A stretch of DNA of 64,000 nucleotides from Fibrobacteria bacterium AD312 (GTDB lineage: Bacteria; Fibrobacterota; Fibrobacteria; Fibrobacterales; Fibrobacteraceae): positions 18,560 to 82,559 of the forward strand of contig LIUM01000013.1 of the NCBI GenBank assembly GCA_001462345.1, read 5' to 3'. Within the stretch, counting starts at the first letter, position 1. Each line of letters begins with the position of its first letter. The position numbers and the translations under genes were made by a program. Positions 1 through 9,676 of this stretch are shown in pieces. The notes beneath the pieces are model-generated. The model searched no databases. It saw nothing but the letters and a program-made list of their open reading frames with translations, and was not told the origin of the DNA.

Positions 1-33
1 AAAAAAGCATACCTTCTCGATTTTATGGCATAA

Positions 34-62
34 TTGATATGATTTAATTGAATTTTTAATAA
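34..62 (+). promoter_or_regulatory. Candidate sigma-70 promoter for tRNA-Leu
   Basis: TTGATA at 34-39 and TAATAA at 57-62 are separated by exactly 17 bp, and the predicted start near 69 lies about 33 bp before the tRNA. The region is AT-rich, so a chance match is possible. The same transcript could continue into tig. Confidence 0.4.
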
Positions 63-101
63 CAAACAATTTGATTTTTTTGTATCTTTGGCTTCGAATA
101 C

Positions 102-182
102 GCGAGAGTGGCGGAATTGGCAGACGCACCAGACTTAGGATCTGGCGCCTTCGGCGTGAGGGTTCGACTCCCTCCTCTCGCA
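102..182 (+). tRNA. tRNA-Leu(UAG)
   Basis: The acceptor arms GCGAGAG (102-108) and CTCTCGC (175-181) pair perfectly, followed by discriminator A182. The anticodon stem CCAGA/TCTGG (129-133/141-145) encloses loop CTTAGGA with anticodon TAG at 136-138, which reads CUN leucine codons. A long variable arm (GCCTTCGGCG region) and the T-arm GGTTCGACTCC are present, as expected for class II tRNA-Leu. CCA is not encoded. An open frame that crosses the tRNA into tig is not a real N-terminal extension. Confidence 0.97.
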
Positions 183-212
183 TTGTTTTTAGACACGTAT
201 ATCGGAGTATAC

Positions 213-1472
213 ATGACTGTTGCCATTAAAGAAACTAGCGCTGTATTGCGCACTATTGAAGTATCCATTCCTCAAGCAGACCTTAAGCTTCCTTTTGAAA
301 AGAAATTAAAGAAGTATCGTCAAGAAGTGACGATCAAAGGGTTTCGTCAGGGACAAGTTCCTAAAGCGATGATTCTTTCACGTTATGGTGAAATGATTCG
401 TCAAGAAACTGTAGATGAAGTGATCAATCAAATTCTTACTGAGGAATTGAAAAAAGCAAATATCAATCCAGTAGGCCGTTTAAAAGTGGAAGACTTTAAG
501 GATGATAAAGAAAATGATATCTCCTTTACCGTTGTTGCTGAAGTGGATCCTGTGATTGACGTTCAAGGCTATGCCGATTTAGGCATTAAGGTGCCTGACG
601 TTGTTATTTCTGAAAATGATGTGATTGCTGAAATGGATCGTCTAAAACAGATGTGGTCTAAGGATCAATCCGTTGATCGTGCTGCAAACAATGGCGATGT
701 TGTTGTTGGTAATTATCTTGAAGTGATTATTGATGGCGAATCAAAGGAAATCCCTGAACAACGTGAGTTCCGTTCACTTCTTGGTGAGTCCGCTTCTCCT
801 GGTTTTGACAAAGGCTTAATCGGTTCTAAAAAGGGCGAAACAAAAGAAATCAATTTTGTGTATCCAGCAGATCATAAAGATGAAGCCTACCGTGGTAAGA
901 CAGCTCAATTTAAGGTGGAAATCACTGATGTTCGTGAAGTGGTTCCTCCTACTATGGATGAAGAATTCTTTAAGCAAATTGGTGTTGCAAACGAAGATGA
1001 AATGCGTCAGAACATAGAACAGAGTTTAGCAAACAATAAGAGAAATGCTGTTAAAACAACCGCAGTGAATGAAGCTGTGAACAAATTAATTGAAGCTAAT
1101 CCTTTTGAAGTTCCACATGCACGCGTTGTAGAATTAATTAAATACACGTTAAAACGTCATTCTCAATCAGAAGAAGAAGTGGAACCAACAGAAGAGCAAA
1201 TGAATACACTTGCTCCAGAAGCGATACGTGAAATTAAGAAACATCGTATTTTGGAATTCGTTGCTAATAAGGAAAATCTTAAGGCAACCCAAGCGATGGT
1301 CGATGCTCGCTTAAATGAATTAGCTCTTGCTTATCAAATAGATTTTGAATCGTTAAAAGCTCATTTCCGTCAATCTGGTCGAATTGTCAGTTTGCGTGAA
1401 GAACTCCGTTTTGAAGCAGCAGCCGATTTCTTAGTAGGAATTCGCCCAGCTGCAGAAGAATCATCTAAATAA
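213..1472 (+). CDS. tig: Trigger factor, ribosome-associated chaperone
   Basis: This is the ribosome-docked folding chaperone and peptidyl-prolyl isomerase that meets nascent chains at the exit tunnel. The 419-residue product has the N-terminal ribosome-binding domain with the signature loop GFRQGQVP (residues 43-50), a central FKBP-like domain (about 150-245) and a long helical C-terminal domain. The frame stays open upstream into the tRNA, but ATG 213 is the sensible start: it is preceded by CGGAG at 203-207 and gives the normal family length. clpP, clpX and lon follow on the same strand with short gaps, a common bacterial order linking folding to ATP-dependent proteolysis. Function is confident from the family; cotranscription is inferred from spacing. 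Confidence 0.96.
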   Translation: MTVAIKETSAVLRTIEVSIPQADLKLPFEKKLKKYRQEVTIKGFRQGQVPKAMILSRYGEMIRQETVDEVINQILTEELKKANINPVGRLKVEDFKDDKENDISFTVVAEVDPVIDVQGYADLGIKVPDVVISENDVIAEMDRLKQMWSKDQSVDRAANNGDVVVGNYLEVIIDGESKEIPEQREFRSLLGESASPGFDKGLIGSKKGETKEINFVYPADHKDEAYRGKTAQFKVEITDVREVVPPTMDEEFFKQIGVANEDEMRQNIEQSLANNKRNAVKTTAVNEAVNKLIEANPFEVPHARVVELIKYTLKRHSQSEEEVEPTEEQMNTLAPEAIREIKKHRILEFVANKENLKATQAMVDARLNELALAYQIDFESLKAHFRQSGRIVSLREELRFEAAADFLVGIRPAAEESSK

Positions 1473-1484
1473 AGAGGTCTGCCT

Positions 1485-2081
1485 GTGGTCATTCCAACCG
1501 TAATAGAAAATACTGGTCGTGGAGAACGTGCTTACGATATTTATTCCAGATTGTTAAAAGAACGGATTGTCTTTTTAGGTACTCCTATTAACGACGAAGT
1601 TGCCAATAACATTATGGCTCAATTGATTTTTTTGGAATATGAAAATCCAGAAAAAGATATTACCCTTTATATCAATAGCCCAGGTGGTTATGTTTCTGCT
1701 GGCCTTGCTATTTACGATACCATGCAGCATATTCGCCCTAATATCGCTACGATTTGTATTGGAAACAGTATTTCGATGGCTGCAGTGCTTTTAGCCGCTG
1801 GAACAAAAGGGAAGCGTTATGCTTTGCCTCATTCCCGAATCATGCTGCATCAGCCTTCTGGCGCTGCTACAGGTCAGTCTTCAGATATTCAAATTCATGC
1901 TAAAGAAATTGTACGTACGCGTGAAACGCTTTCAGAAATCATTGCCGCACATACAGGGCGTGATATAAAAGAAGTGAAAGAAAAAACGGATCGTGATTTT
2001 TATATGAGTCCAGAAGAGGCTCTTTCCTTTGGCTTAATCGATGAAATTTTTCACCCTCGGTCAGAAGGTCTTGTTAAGTAA
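1485..2081 (+). CDS. clpP: ATP-dependent Clp protease, proteolytic subunit
   Basis: This serine peptidase forms the tetradecameric barrel that degrades substrates fed in by ClpX. The 198 residues include the full catalytic triad at canonical positions: Ser97 in GNSISMAA, His122 in MLHQPSG and Asp171 in DRDFYMS. Translation starts at GTG 1485, with AAAGAGG at 1471-1477 as ribosome-binding site. No propeptide of unusual length is seen. The stop codon overlaps the clpX start by one base (TAATG), which strongly suggests translational coupling and a shared transcript with clpX and probably tig. Confidence 0.97.
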   Translation: MVIPTVIENTGRGERAYDIYSRLLKERIVFLGTPINDEVANNIMAQLIFLEYENPEKDITLYINSPGGYVSAGLAIYDTMQHIRPNIATICIGNSISMAAVLLAAGTKGKRYALPHSRIMLHQPSGAATGQSSDIQIHAKEIVRTRETLSEIIAAHTGRDIKEVKEKTDRDFYMSPEEALSFGLIDEIFHPRSEGLVK

Positions 2082-3367
2082 TGTATAAAAATGGTAAAAA
2101 TCATCCTCAAGTTGCTTGTAGTTTTTGCGGAAAACCTGCAGAACAAGTAACAAAGCTTATTACTGGAGCTGGTGTACATATTTGTAATGAATGTGTGACC
2201 ATGTGCCATAATATTCTTGAGGAAGAGTTTGCTCGTGAGAAAAAAACTTCTACAGAACAAAATTTAAAACCATTACCAACGCCATCAGAGATTAAAGCTC
2301 ATCTTGATGAATTTGTGATAGGGCAGGATCAAGCAAAAACGGCTTTGTCTGTTGCTGTTTATAATCACTACAAGCGTTTGCGTTATGATCGTGATAGCAA
2401 AAATGATGTTGAGGTAGAAAAGTCTAACTTGCTTTTAGTTGGCCCTACAGGTTCAGGAAAAACCTTATTAGCTCAAACACTAGCTCGTTTTCTAGATGTC
2501 CCGTTTACCATTGCAGATGCAACAGTTTTAACAGAAGCGGGTTATGTTGGCGAAGACGTAGAAAATATTTTAGTCCGTTTGTTACAAGCGGCTGATTATG
2601 ATGTGGAACGTGCGGAGCGTGGAATTGTTTTTATTGATGAAATAGATAAAATAGCTCGTAAAACCGCCAATCCTTCTATTACTAGAGATGTTTCTGGAGA
2701 AGGCGTTCAACAAGGTTTATTAAAGATTCTTGAAGGCACTGTAGCTGCTGTTCCTCCTAAAGGGGGGCGCAAGCATCCTGAGCAGAGTTTAGTCCATATT
2801 AAAACACGTAATATTTTGTTTATTTGCGGTGGGGCTTTTGAAACTCTTGATAAAATTATCGCTCAGAGAGTCAATCAAGGTGGTATGGGTTTCGGTGCTC
2901 ATATCAAGACAGATAAAGAAAATACTCTTGGTGAATTATTTAAGCAGTTAGAACCTGATGATTTGATTCATTTTGGTTTAATTCCAGAGTTAGTAGGACG
3001 TTTACCAGTAGCAGTAGCTTTAGAAGAACTAGATGAGCAGGCTTTGTTAAATATTTTAACTCGACCTAAAAATGCTTTGGTAAAACAATTTAAGAAATTA
3101 TTTGAATTAGATGGCATTGAACTTGAATTTACAGAAGACGCTTTACAAGAGATTGTAAAAGAGGCTATGGCTCGTAAAACAGGTGCTCGTGGATTGCGAT
3201 CGGTTTTAGAAAAGGCTCTTCAACAAGCGATGTTTGAGCTTCCTGGCACTAAGACAAAAAGCCTAATGGTTTCTGCAGAAATGATCCGTCATGGAATTAA
3301 CTCTGCCTCTGAAAAAAAGAGCGTAAAGAAAAGCAGTTCTTCTGTTAGTAAAAAGAAAGTAGCCTAA
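2081..3367 (+). CDS. clpX: ATP-dependent Clp protease, ATP-binding unfoldase subunit
   Basis: This AAA+ hexameric unfoldase recognises tagged proteins and threads them into ClpP. The 428 residues begin with the C4 zinc-binding domain (Cys13, Cys16, Cys35, Cys38). Walker A GPTGSGKT follows at 121-128, then Walker [10 protein letters not shown], and a GMGFGA loop that corresponds to the IGF-type ClpP-docking tripeptide. The C-terminus has a Ser/Lys-rich tail (about 20 residues) beyond the conserved core. The start codon overlaps the clpP stop. lon follows 27 bp later, completing a proteolysis cluster. Confidence 0.97.
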   Translation: MYKNGKNHPQVACSFCGKPAEQVTKLITGAGVHICNECVTMCHNILEEEFAREKKTSTEQNLKPLPTPSEIKAHLDEFVIGQDQAKTALSVAVYNHYKRLRYDRDSKNDVEVEKSNLLLVGPTGSGKTLLAQTLARFLDVPFTIADATVLTEAGYVGEDVENILVRLLQAADYDVERAERGIVFIDEIDKIARKTANPSITRDVSGEGVQQGLLKILEGTVAAVPPKGGRKHPEQSLVHIKTRNILFICGGAFETLDKIIAQRVNQGGMGFGAHIKTDKENTLGELFKQLEPDDLIHFGLIPELVGRLPVAVALEELDEQALLNILTRPKNALVKQFKKLFELDGIELEFTEDALQEIVKEAMARKTGARGLRSVLEKALQQAMFELPGTKTKSLMVSAEMIRHGINSASEKKSVKKSSSSVSKKKVA

Positions 3368-3394
3368 TCGTTTCTTGTAAATTCAAAAAACAGG

Positions 3395-5764
3395 ATGGAG
3401 AATAACTTGACGTCCAATAATACCCCTTTTGTAGTTGATTTTACAAAAAAAATACCTCTTTTACCTTTAAGAGATACTCTTCTGTTTCCCTCTACTGCAA
3501 TGCGCATTCTTGTAGGGCGAGAAGTATCTATACAAGCAATTGATGCGGCTCATAAAAATGATGATGTTGTTGTTCTTGCTTTACAGCGCGATGTTGTTGA
3601 AGAAGAGGTCTCTAGTACAGGGCTTTATTCTGTAGGTGTTGTTGCTCGTATTCAAAATGTAATTCCAGTTCCAAATGGCTATTTTAAGGTGTTGTTAGAA
3701 GGCTTGTTTACTGTCGACATTACAGAAGTCACTAAAGAAACTTTTTTTGAAGCGTTAGTGGCTCCTCGAAAAATGATCAATAGCAATTCTGCAAAAGATC
3801 TGAAATTAGCTCAAAGTGTCATTGATGAGTTTTCTCATTATGCATTAGATCAAGAAATCCAAGAAGATTTTTTAGACACGTTAAGACAACTCGATCAGCC
3901 TATTCATATTTACTATGGAATACTTCCTTTTATTCGTTTGTCGCTGACTGAAAAGCAGGCTTTTTTAGAGGCCACATCCTTAAAAGAAGTAGCGGAGAAA
4001 ATTCAATCTGTATTGTACACTCTTAAAGAATCGATGCAAGTGACGAAAAAGGTTCGTCGAGATGTTCAGCAGAAAATGCAGCAATCGCAAAAAGAGTGGA
4101 TTATTAATGAACAGATTCGCTTATTACAAGAAGAATTAGGTGATAGTGAATTTGGTGGCGCTGAGCATGTTATTTTAGCCAAAAAAATTAAAGCAAAAAA
4201 CTTTTCTGCGGCAATACAAGAAAAGCTCGATGAAGAGCTTGAACGCATGAAAATGATGCAACCTACAAGCCCAGAATATGCGGTGATTCGTAATTACATC
4301 GACTGGTTTTTAGCTTTACCTTATAATGAATATTGTCAGACGGAATTGAATCTTAAGAAGGTCAAAAAAGAATTAGACAAGAAACATTATGGGTTAGAAA
4401 AAGTAAAAGAACGCATTCTTGAATATTTAGCGGTTCTCAAACTCACTGGTTCAGAAAAAAGAGCTCCCATTCTTTGTTTAGTGGGCCCTCCAGGTGTTGG
4501 AAAAACAACTTTAGTCTCTTCTATTGCCCAAGCGATGGAACGCAGTTTTGTGCGCATTACTCTTGGTGGCGTGCGTGATGAGGCTGAAATTAGAGGCCAT
4601 CGTCGTACTTATATTGGCGCGATGCCAGGGCGATTCATTCAGGCTTTACGCCGTGCAAAATGCATGAACCCAGTGATTTTACTCGATGAAATAGATAAGA
4701 TGGCTAGCGATTTCCGTGGAGATCCTGCAAGTGCCATGCTGGAAGTATTAGACCCAGAATTGAATCAAGATTTTACAGACCATTTTATGGAAACAGGTTT
4801 TGATTTGTCTCGCGTTTTATTTATCGCGACTGCAAATACAGAAAATGATATCCCAGAAGCGCTTCATGATCGATTAGAAATTGTTCGTTTACCGGGCTAT
4901 TATGTGCATGAAAAAATGAAGATTGCTTCTGAGTATTTGATTCCAGAAGTATGTGAGCGCAGTGGAGTAGCTTTAGGTAAAGACATTCAAATTTCTAACG
5001 AAATGATTCATAAAATCATTCGTGATTATACTCGAGAAGCGGGTGTGCGTGAATTAGAACGTTTGCTTTCAAGTGTCGTGCGTCACCGTGCTAAAGAATT
5101 GGTTTTGAATAAAAAGAACGTGCCTGCCTTAACTGAAAAGCAAGTTTCGCAATATTTAGGTGTTCCTCGTTTTCTTGATAGCCGTTTGCCTCTTCCAGGG
5201 CGTCCTGGCTTAATTACTGGGCTTGCTTGGACTTCTGTCGGCGGAGAAATTCTAACGATAGAATGCATGCTTTTAAGCGGAAAAGGTCATTTACAGATGA
5301 CTGGTAAGCTTGGCGAAGTTATGAAAGAATCCGCTCAAATTGCGTTGAGTTTAGTGCGTGCTCGTTTACAAAAATTTGATGTAGATCCAAGTATCGTTCG
5401 AAAAACCGATATTCATATTCACGTGCCAGAAGGAGCTGTTCCAAAAGATGGTCCTTCTGCTGGAATCGCTTTAACTTTAGCCTTGCTTTCTGCTTTTACC
5501 AATCGAGTGGTGGATCCAAAAACTGCATTTACAGGCGAAGTGAGTTTGACAGGTTCTTTGCATGCGATTGGTGGCTTAAATGAGAAGGCTTTAGCGGCAT
5601 TAGATGCTGGCGTTACAACGCTTTTCTTACCTAAAGACAATGAAAAAGATGTGACTGAATTACCTCTTCCAGCAAGAAAAGGTTTGACCATTCACCTAAA
5701 AAAACACATTGATGAGATTATAGAAGTATTATTCCCGTTAGAGAAAAAGAAGAAAAAATCATAA
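3395..5764 (+). CDS. lon: Lon ATP-dependent protease (LonA type)
   Basis: This soluble AAA+ serine protease removes damaged and regulatory proteins. The 789-residue chain has an N-terminal LAN/substrate domain (about 15-205), a coiled linker, Walker A GPPGVGKT (364-371), Walker B VILLDEIDK and a C-terminal protease domain. The Ser-Lys dyad is Ser688 in PKDGPSAG and Lys731 in GLNEKAL, 43 residues apart as in classical LonA. The start is ambiguous: ATG 3395 has only AGG touching it, whereas TTG 3407 four codons later has GGAG at 3397-3400 with good spacing. The true protein may therefore be 785 residues. It ends in a lysine run. It probably belongs to the clpPX transcription unit. Confidence 0.96.
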   Translation: MENNLTSNNTPFVVDFTKKIPLLPLRDTLLFPSTAMRILVGREVSIQAIDAAHKNDDVVVLALQRDVVEEEVSSTGLYSVGVVARIQNVIPVPNGYFKVLLEGLFTVDITEVTKETFFEALVAPRKMINSNSAKDLKLAQSVIDEFSHYALDQEIQEDFLDTLRQLDQPIHIYYGILPFIRLSLTEKQAFLEATSLKEVAEKIQSVLYTLKESMQVTKKVRRDVQQKMQQSQKEWIINEQIRLLQEELGDSEFGGAEHVILAKKIKAKNFSAAIQEKLDEELERMKMMQPTSPEYAVIRNYIDWFLALPYNEYCQTELNLKKVKKELDKKHYGLEKVKERILEYLAVLKLTGSEKRAPILCLVGPPGVGKTTLVSSIAQAMERSFVRITLGGVRDEAEIRGHRRTYIGAMPGRFIQALRRAKCMNPVILLDEIDKMASDFRGDPASAMLEVLDPELNQDFTDHFMETGFDLSRVLFIATANTENDIPEALHDRLEIVRLPGYYVHEKMKIASEYLIPEVCERSGVALGKDIQISNEMIHKIIRDYTREAGVRELERLLSSVVRHRAKELVLNKKNVPALTEKQVSQYLGVPRFLDSRLPLPGRPGLITGLAWTSVGGEILTIECMLLSGKGHLQMTGKLGEVMKESAQIALSLVRARLQKFDVDPSIVRKTDIHIHVPEGAVPKDGPSAGIALTLALLSAFTNRVVDPKTAFTGEVSLTGSLHAIGGLNEKALAALDAGVTTLFLPKDNEKDVTELPLPARKGLTIHLKKHIDEIIEVLFPLEKKKKKS

Positions 5765-5778
5765 AGGAAAGCATTTTT

Positions 5779-6489
5779 GTGAATTCAGTACTTGATCTTC
5801 AAGAAATGAAAAACAACTTAAGACTTTTGAATGAAAGAATTTCTCTAGCGTGCTCTTCTTGTGGCCGTTCTGTAAATGACGTGACTTTAATTTGGGTCAG
5901 TAAATTTCACCCTCAAGAAGCCGTAGACACCGCATATGCGATTGGCGCAAGAGAGTTTGGTGAAAATAGAGTGCAAGAAGCCATAGAAAAGTTTTCACAA
6001 AAAAAAGATGACGTCCGTTGCCATATTATTGGGCCCGTACAGAGCAATAAACTAAAAAAAGCAGCGCTTGTCGCTGACGTGATTCATTCCATGGATTCTT
6101 TAGAATCTCTTGAAAAATTAAACAGATATTCTGCAGAACTGAATAAAGTTTTAGACGTGCTCATTCAGGTGAATACCTCTGAAGAAGACACTAAAAGCGG
6201 CTTACAGATGGCCGATGCAAAGGCTTTCTTAGAAAGCTTACCTGCACATTCTCATTTGCGTTATCGTGGTTTAATGTCGATTGGAAAAAATACAGATCTC
6301 GCAGAAGATTCTAGAGCTGGATTTTCTTTTTTACGTGCGCTTCGAGATGAGTTTGTGAATCGAGATTCTCGTTTTAGTCATTTCACAGAATTGTCGATGG
6401 GGATGACAGGCGACTTGGAAGTCGCTATTGAAGAAGGCGCTACCATGATTCGCGTGGGCACCGCTCTTTTTGGCTCAAGACAGTATTAA
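5779..6489 (+). CDS. YggS-family PLP homeostasis protein
   Basis: This is a member of the YggS/PROSC/YBL036C family, a pyridoxal-phosphate-binding TIM barrel that buffers PLP and has no known catalytic activity. In 236 residues the PLP lysine is Lys42 (WVSKFHP). It is followed by the family signatures GENRVQE, HIIGPVQSNK and, near the C-terminus, LSMGMTGDLEVAIEEG and RVGTALFG. Translation starts at GTG 5779, with AAAGGA about ten bases upstream. It begins 15 bp after lon on the same strand, so it probably reads through from that operon. It converges on the minus-strand gene at 6840-9176. Confidence 0.93.
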   Translation: MNSVLDLQEMKNNLRLLNERISLACSSCGRSVNDVTLIWVSKFHPQEAVDTAYAIGAREFGENRVQEAIEKFSQKKDDVRCHIIGPVQSNKLKKAALVADVIHSMDSLESLEKLNRYSAELNKVLDVLIQVNTSEEDTKSGLQMADAKAFLESLPAHSHLRYRGLMSIGKNTDLAEDSRAGFSFLRALRDEFVNRDSRFSHFTELSMGMTGDLEVAIEEGATMIRVGTALFGSRQY

Positions 6490-6839
6490 ATTAAAAACAC
6501 GGTTGACTACGTTTCATGTGCGCGAGATGGGATGCGTAAAAAAATGACGGGACGCGTAAAAAATGACATGGTACGTTATAAAAAACTTGTTTAAAAAATA
6601 TGCCAAGGGTGGTTCGAAATGGTTGTGGCGTTTTTAATAAAATCGTAAAAAAACGAGATGCGCTCAAAAAAAATAATGATTGAAATAAACATGATACGTT
6701 AAAAAATATTCAAAATGAGCGTTTCGCCAAAGTTGCAAATTAAAATGACGGGACGCGTAAAAAATGACATAAGCTTTTAAAATTAAAAACACGATTCGTG
6801 AGAACCGTGTTTTTTTGGGTTGTGTGGTTTGGAGACTTT
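6489..6839. repeat. Repeat-bearing convergent junction
   Basis: This non-coding stretch lies between converging genes. A 29-bp sequence (6541-6569) recurs exactly at 6742-6770. Just upstream of the first copy a near-identical 20-bp unit (GGGATGCGTAAAAAAATGAC) abuts it in tandem. AATTAAAAACACG(G/A)TT also occurs twice, at 6489-6504 and 6781-6796. Several further ACGTTA-plus-A-run motifs are scattered between. No open frame of note is present. Confidence 0.75.
6785..6816. terminator. Intrinsic terminator between convergent genes
   Basis: AAAAACACG (6785-6793) pairs with CGTGTTTTT (6806-6814), with an extra TTC/GAA pairing inside and a U-run to 6816. The A-run on the other arm means it could act for both the yggS side and the minus-strand gene ending at 6840. 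Confidence 0.75.
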
Positions 6840-9176
6840 TTAGCGGGGGGCTGTAATCGATACTTTCGTTTCGGAACTTCCTGGATAAGAAAACTTGATT
6901 AAGTAAGTCCCTTGAGGAATGTTCATCGCTTTTAAGTCGATTCGTTTTGTATAAGACCCCACGTCCATCGTTTTATTTACAAGATGAGTGATTAGTGCTC
7001 CATAAGCTGTATAGAGGCTTACTTTCACTTTACCAGCCACAGGCACTTGGTAGTTTGCGACAATCACTCCGCGATCATAAGAAATATTCAATTTCTGCGC
7101 ATTGAAATTAGTAGACGCAATGGATTTCTCTATAGCGGTTTTTGATTCAATGGAGACTTGGAAATGAATAACTACTTTTTTACTTCCATAGATAAGCGCT
7201 TGACTAATCGTATATTTGGCGCCTGCAGTCACTTTGTCTGGGTAATGCCCAATATTTACCTTCATACTTTGAGGATCAAATTCCGAGAACACAATTGCAT
7301 TGTCTGAATAAGAGACCACGTTTCCACTCGCATCAAACCAATGTCCTGGTGCATTTGCTGTAGAACCAGTGTAAAGAGAGCCGTCGGCATTCACTCCATA
7401 GAAAGTCACGCCATTATCTAATTGGGTAGCGATTTGAGAAGCCGTAATTCCAAGAGCCTGCTCAATTTTAGAAGTCTCTAAATTGACACTCACAGAAGCG
7501 TAATTTGAAGAAATTGGAAGTACCACATTTTGAGAAATCTCGGTCGTGGTGAGGCTTACGCTACTTGAGGAAGTAATGACGCTCGAAGAAGAGTTTCCTG
7601 TTCCAGAAGAGCTACTGCCCACATTAGAAGTGGCGTCCCAATCATAAGTGAGAGAAAAATTATTGTACCATTTAGTGTATGGATCTGCGGCGCCAGAAAC
7701 GCCCTCTGTTAATTTAAGGCGATAATCATGATGCTTTTTACGAGTATCGTCACCTAGGTATTTATAATCTGTATTCGTGACCACAGCAAAAACAACATTA
7801 CTTTGAGGCGTTTTCGTTATTTTTAAAGTCGCCACGGCACTTCCCATGACTGGTTCGCTATAAACAGGTGTACCGTCTGTCGCGCGGTAGCAAATTTGAA
7901 GACTCAAATTATCTCCAATCGGCTGAAGCTCTACTTTTACAGTGCTTCCAGAAACCGTCAATGGAATTACGTTTGCACCAGACCAACCTGGTGTCGTTCT
8001 ATTTTCTGGAGTGAGCACCCCATTGCTTTCTGTAGTGACAGCATAAGGCGTCATTTTCCAAGAAGCTGGAGTCGCGTAACAAGGTTCCCATTCGCAAGCG
8101 ATAGAAGTCCCAAAGTTTTGGTTTAATAAATTCTTCATTTCATTAGACCATTTTTTCATATCAAGCATTGCAAGCCTTGCACGATATTCCATAATTAAGC
8201 GACGAATTTGAGCATCGCCTAAAGAATCGCCCATGGTTTGAAGAATGTATTTTGAAGGGTCTTTCGTATAAGTCCAAATCCAAGGAATTGCTCCAGGATT
8301 CACCCATTCCGCAAGAAAAGTAGGGAATAAGTTACCATATTGAATTCCACCCAACATATTTCTCCAATTACAAAGCTGTTGAGAACCATTCCGTTGATCC
8401 ACTCCTTGAGCACCAGGGCCGCCAAAAGAACCATCTAAAAGCCAACCAGAATAAGACTCAATAGGAACAAAAGGAGCAATTAACGGGCCTGCATTCAGAA
8501 AGCCCATTCCTGTGTAAGTTCCACCACGGCGCGCTTCCATTTCTTGCTGCAACCAAGTGTTTCCACCTTCTTGGAACCAATGAACATGGCTAGCCCCACC
8601 CATCGTAGCGAGAAGAGAGTGAATCCCTTCGTGAATCATGGCCCCTTGCTGAGAAACCTTATCGTTATAAGGGCAACTAGGGTCAAAACTATAAACTGGA
8701 TAATAAGACGCGACAACGGCTGGATATCCTCCTATCCAACTTTGCCATCCCCCTTTATCTTCAGGATTGGTAGAACCAGAACAAGCGATAGAACCATATA
8801 AATAAATGGCGCTTCTGTAGCCATCACGCACACGACTATCTGGCGGCCAACCCATCGTATCGCGAATATAAGTGAAGTCTTCATTAAAACGTTCAAGCAT
8901 AGGACGAATCGAAGCATCCGTCACAAGAGAGTTCTTTGTAGATCCCCATTGAAAAGTCCACCAACGATCATCAATCTTACCAACCACTTCAGAACCGCAA
9001 TCATCATGGTTCTTCGTAGGCATCGCATAAGTTTTGCCTTGATCCTTAAAATTGTAATTTAATGTTGGTGAATAAGCTGGCCAAAGCCAAGCATCTCCTT
9101 CCGCAGCAACAGCACCCAATACCGCTCCGACAGAAAGCAACAACATAGCACTTTTTTTCAAAAGAGAGATAGTCAT
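6840..9176 (-). CDS. Secreted putative zinc metalloprotease with DUF4859-like domain and sorting tail
   Basis: This is an exported 778-residue protein of uncertain substrate. A signal peptide (about residues 1-25, ending AVAA) leads into a roughly 480-residue N-terminal region. That region contains HEGIH at 182-186, an HExxH zinc motif, with Glu203 in HWFQEGGNTW as a possible third ligand. A serine-rich linker (about 520-545) follows. Next is a region resembling DUF4859 (about 550-670, with the GHWFDASGNV stretch), and then a C-terminal beta-sandwich tail of the type IX sorting style (KVSLYTAYGALITHL ... GTYLIKFSYPG). The 500 bp upstream hold no other gene, so it probably has its own promoter. 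Metalloprotease activity is inferred from the motif only. Plant cell-wall or glycoprotein targets are possible. Confidence 0.75.
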   Translation of the reverse strand: MTISLLKKSAMLLLSVGAVLGAVAAEGDAWLWPAYSPTLNYNFKDQGKTYAMPTKNHDDCGSEVVGKIDDRWWTFQWGSTKNSLVTDASIRPMLERFNEDFTYIRDTMGWPPDSRVRDGYRSAIYLYGSIACSGSTNPEDKGGWQSWIGGYPAVVASYYPVYSFDPSCPYNDKVSQQGAMIHEGIHSLLATMGGASHVHWFQEGGNTWLQQEMEARRGGTYTGMGFLNAGPLIAPFVPIESYSGWLLDGSFGGPGAQGVDQRNGSQQLCNWRNMLGGIQYGNLFPTFLAEWVNPGAIPWIWTYTKDPSKYILQTMGDSLGDAQIRRLIMEYRARLAMLDMKKWSNEMKNLLNQNFGTSIACEWEPCYATPASWKMTPYAVTTESNGVLTPENRTTPGWSGANVIPLTVSGSTVKVELQPIGDNLSLQICYRATDGTPVYSEPVMGSAVATLKITKTPQSNVVFAVVTNTDYKYLGDDTRKKHHDYRLKLTEGVSGAADPYTKWYNNFSLTYDWDATSNVGSSSSGTGNSSSSVITSSSSVSLTTTEISQNVVLPISSNYASVSVNLETSKIEQALGITASQIATQLDNGVTFYGVNADGSLYTGSTANAPGHWFDASGNVVSYSDNAIVFSEFDPQSMKVNIGHYPDKVTAGAKYTISQALIYGSKKVVIHFQVSIESKTAIEKSIASTNFNAQKLNISYDRGVIVANYQVPVAGKVKVSLYTAYGALITHLVNKTMDVGSYTKRIDLKAMNIPQGTYLIKFSYPGSSETKVSITAPR

Positions 9177-9676
9177 AGAACTTCCTTTTTAAATGTTTCT
9201 CAAGAAATAGATTTCTAATAGAAGAGCGGGTGAATCTCGCCAAAAATACCGTGTTAGATTCGTGTAAGCCTTGTTTTTTTACGAACCCCAAGAAAAATTG
9301 ATGTGATGGTGAGCTTGCATTGGCCATGTTTTTCTAATTCGAAGGGAAAGAGTAACGCTTGTGAATAGATATAATTTCATGAGTGCTTTTTTAATGGAAT
9401 CTAAAAAACTTTGAAAAGAAACAAGCCCTAGCATCGTCTATACTTTTTCATAATTTCTGTTGCAAGGGGTTTATAGAAATGACTAATCATTGGATGATAA
9501 AATTATTAATGCATTTTTTTTCTTGACGTTGAATCTGATGGATGTTTTAAGTAGGGAATATTGGTATACAAAAAAAGTAGAGGTCCTTTTTTCTAAAGAC
9601 AAAATATTGAGTTAGCTCGTTCGCGATGTGTTTAGAAAGTGCGCGAAAAAAGAATTTTTAATACACCCTAAAAAAT
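9177..9676. other. 500-bp non-coding stretch
   Basis: AT-rich sequence between two minus-strand genes. It should hold the promoter of the secreted HEGIH protein near its left end. I see no convincing promoter hexamer pair, RNA gene, repeat or terminator hairpin. Confidence 0.5.

Noticed and set aside
71..99. TTGATT with TTCGAAT as tRNA promoter
   Set aside because: It would start transcription inside the tRNA; the pair at 34-62 fits better.
108..212. Open frame extending trigger factor 35 codons upstream through the tRNA
   Set aside because: It lies inside tRNA-Leu; ATG 213 has its own ribosome-binding site and gives the family length.
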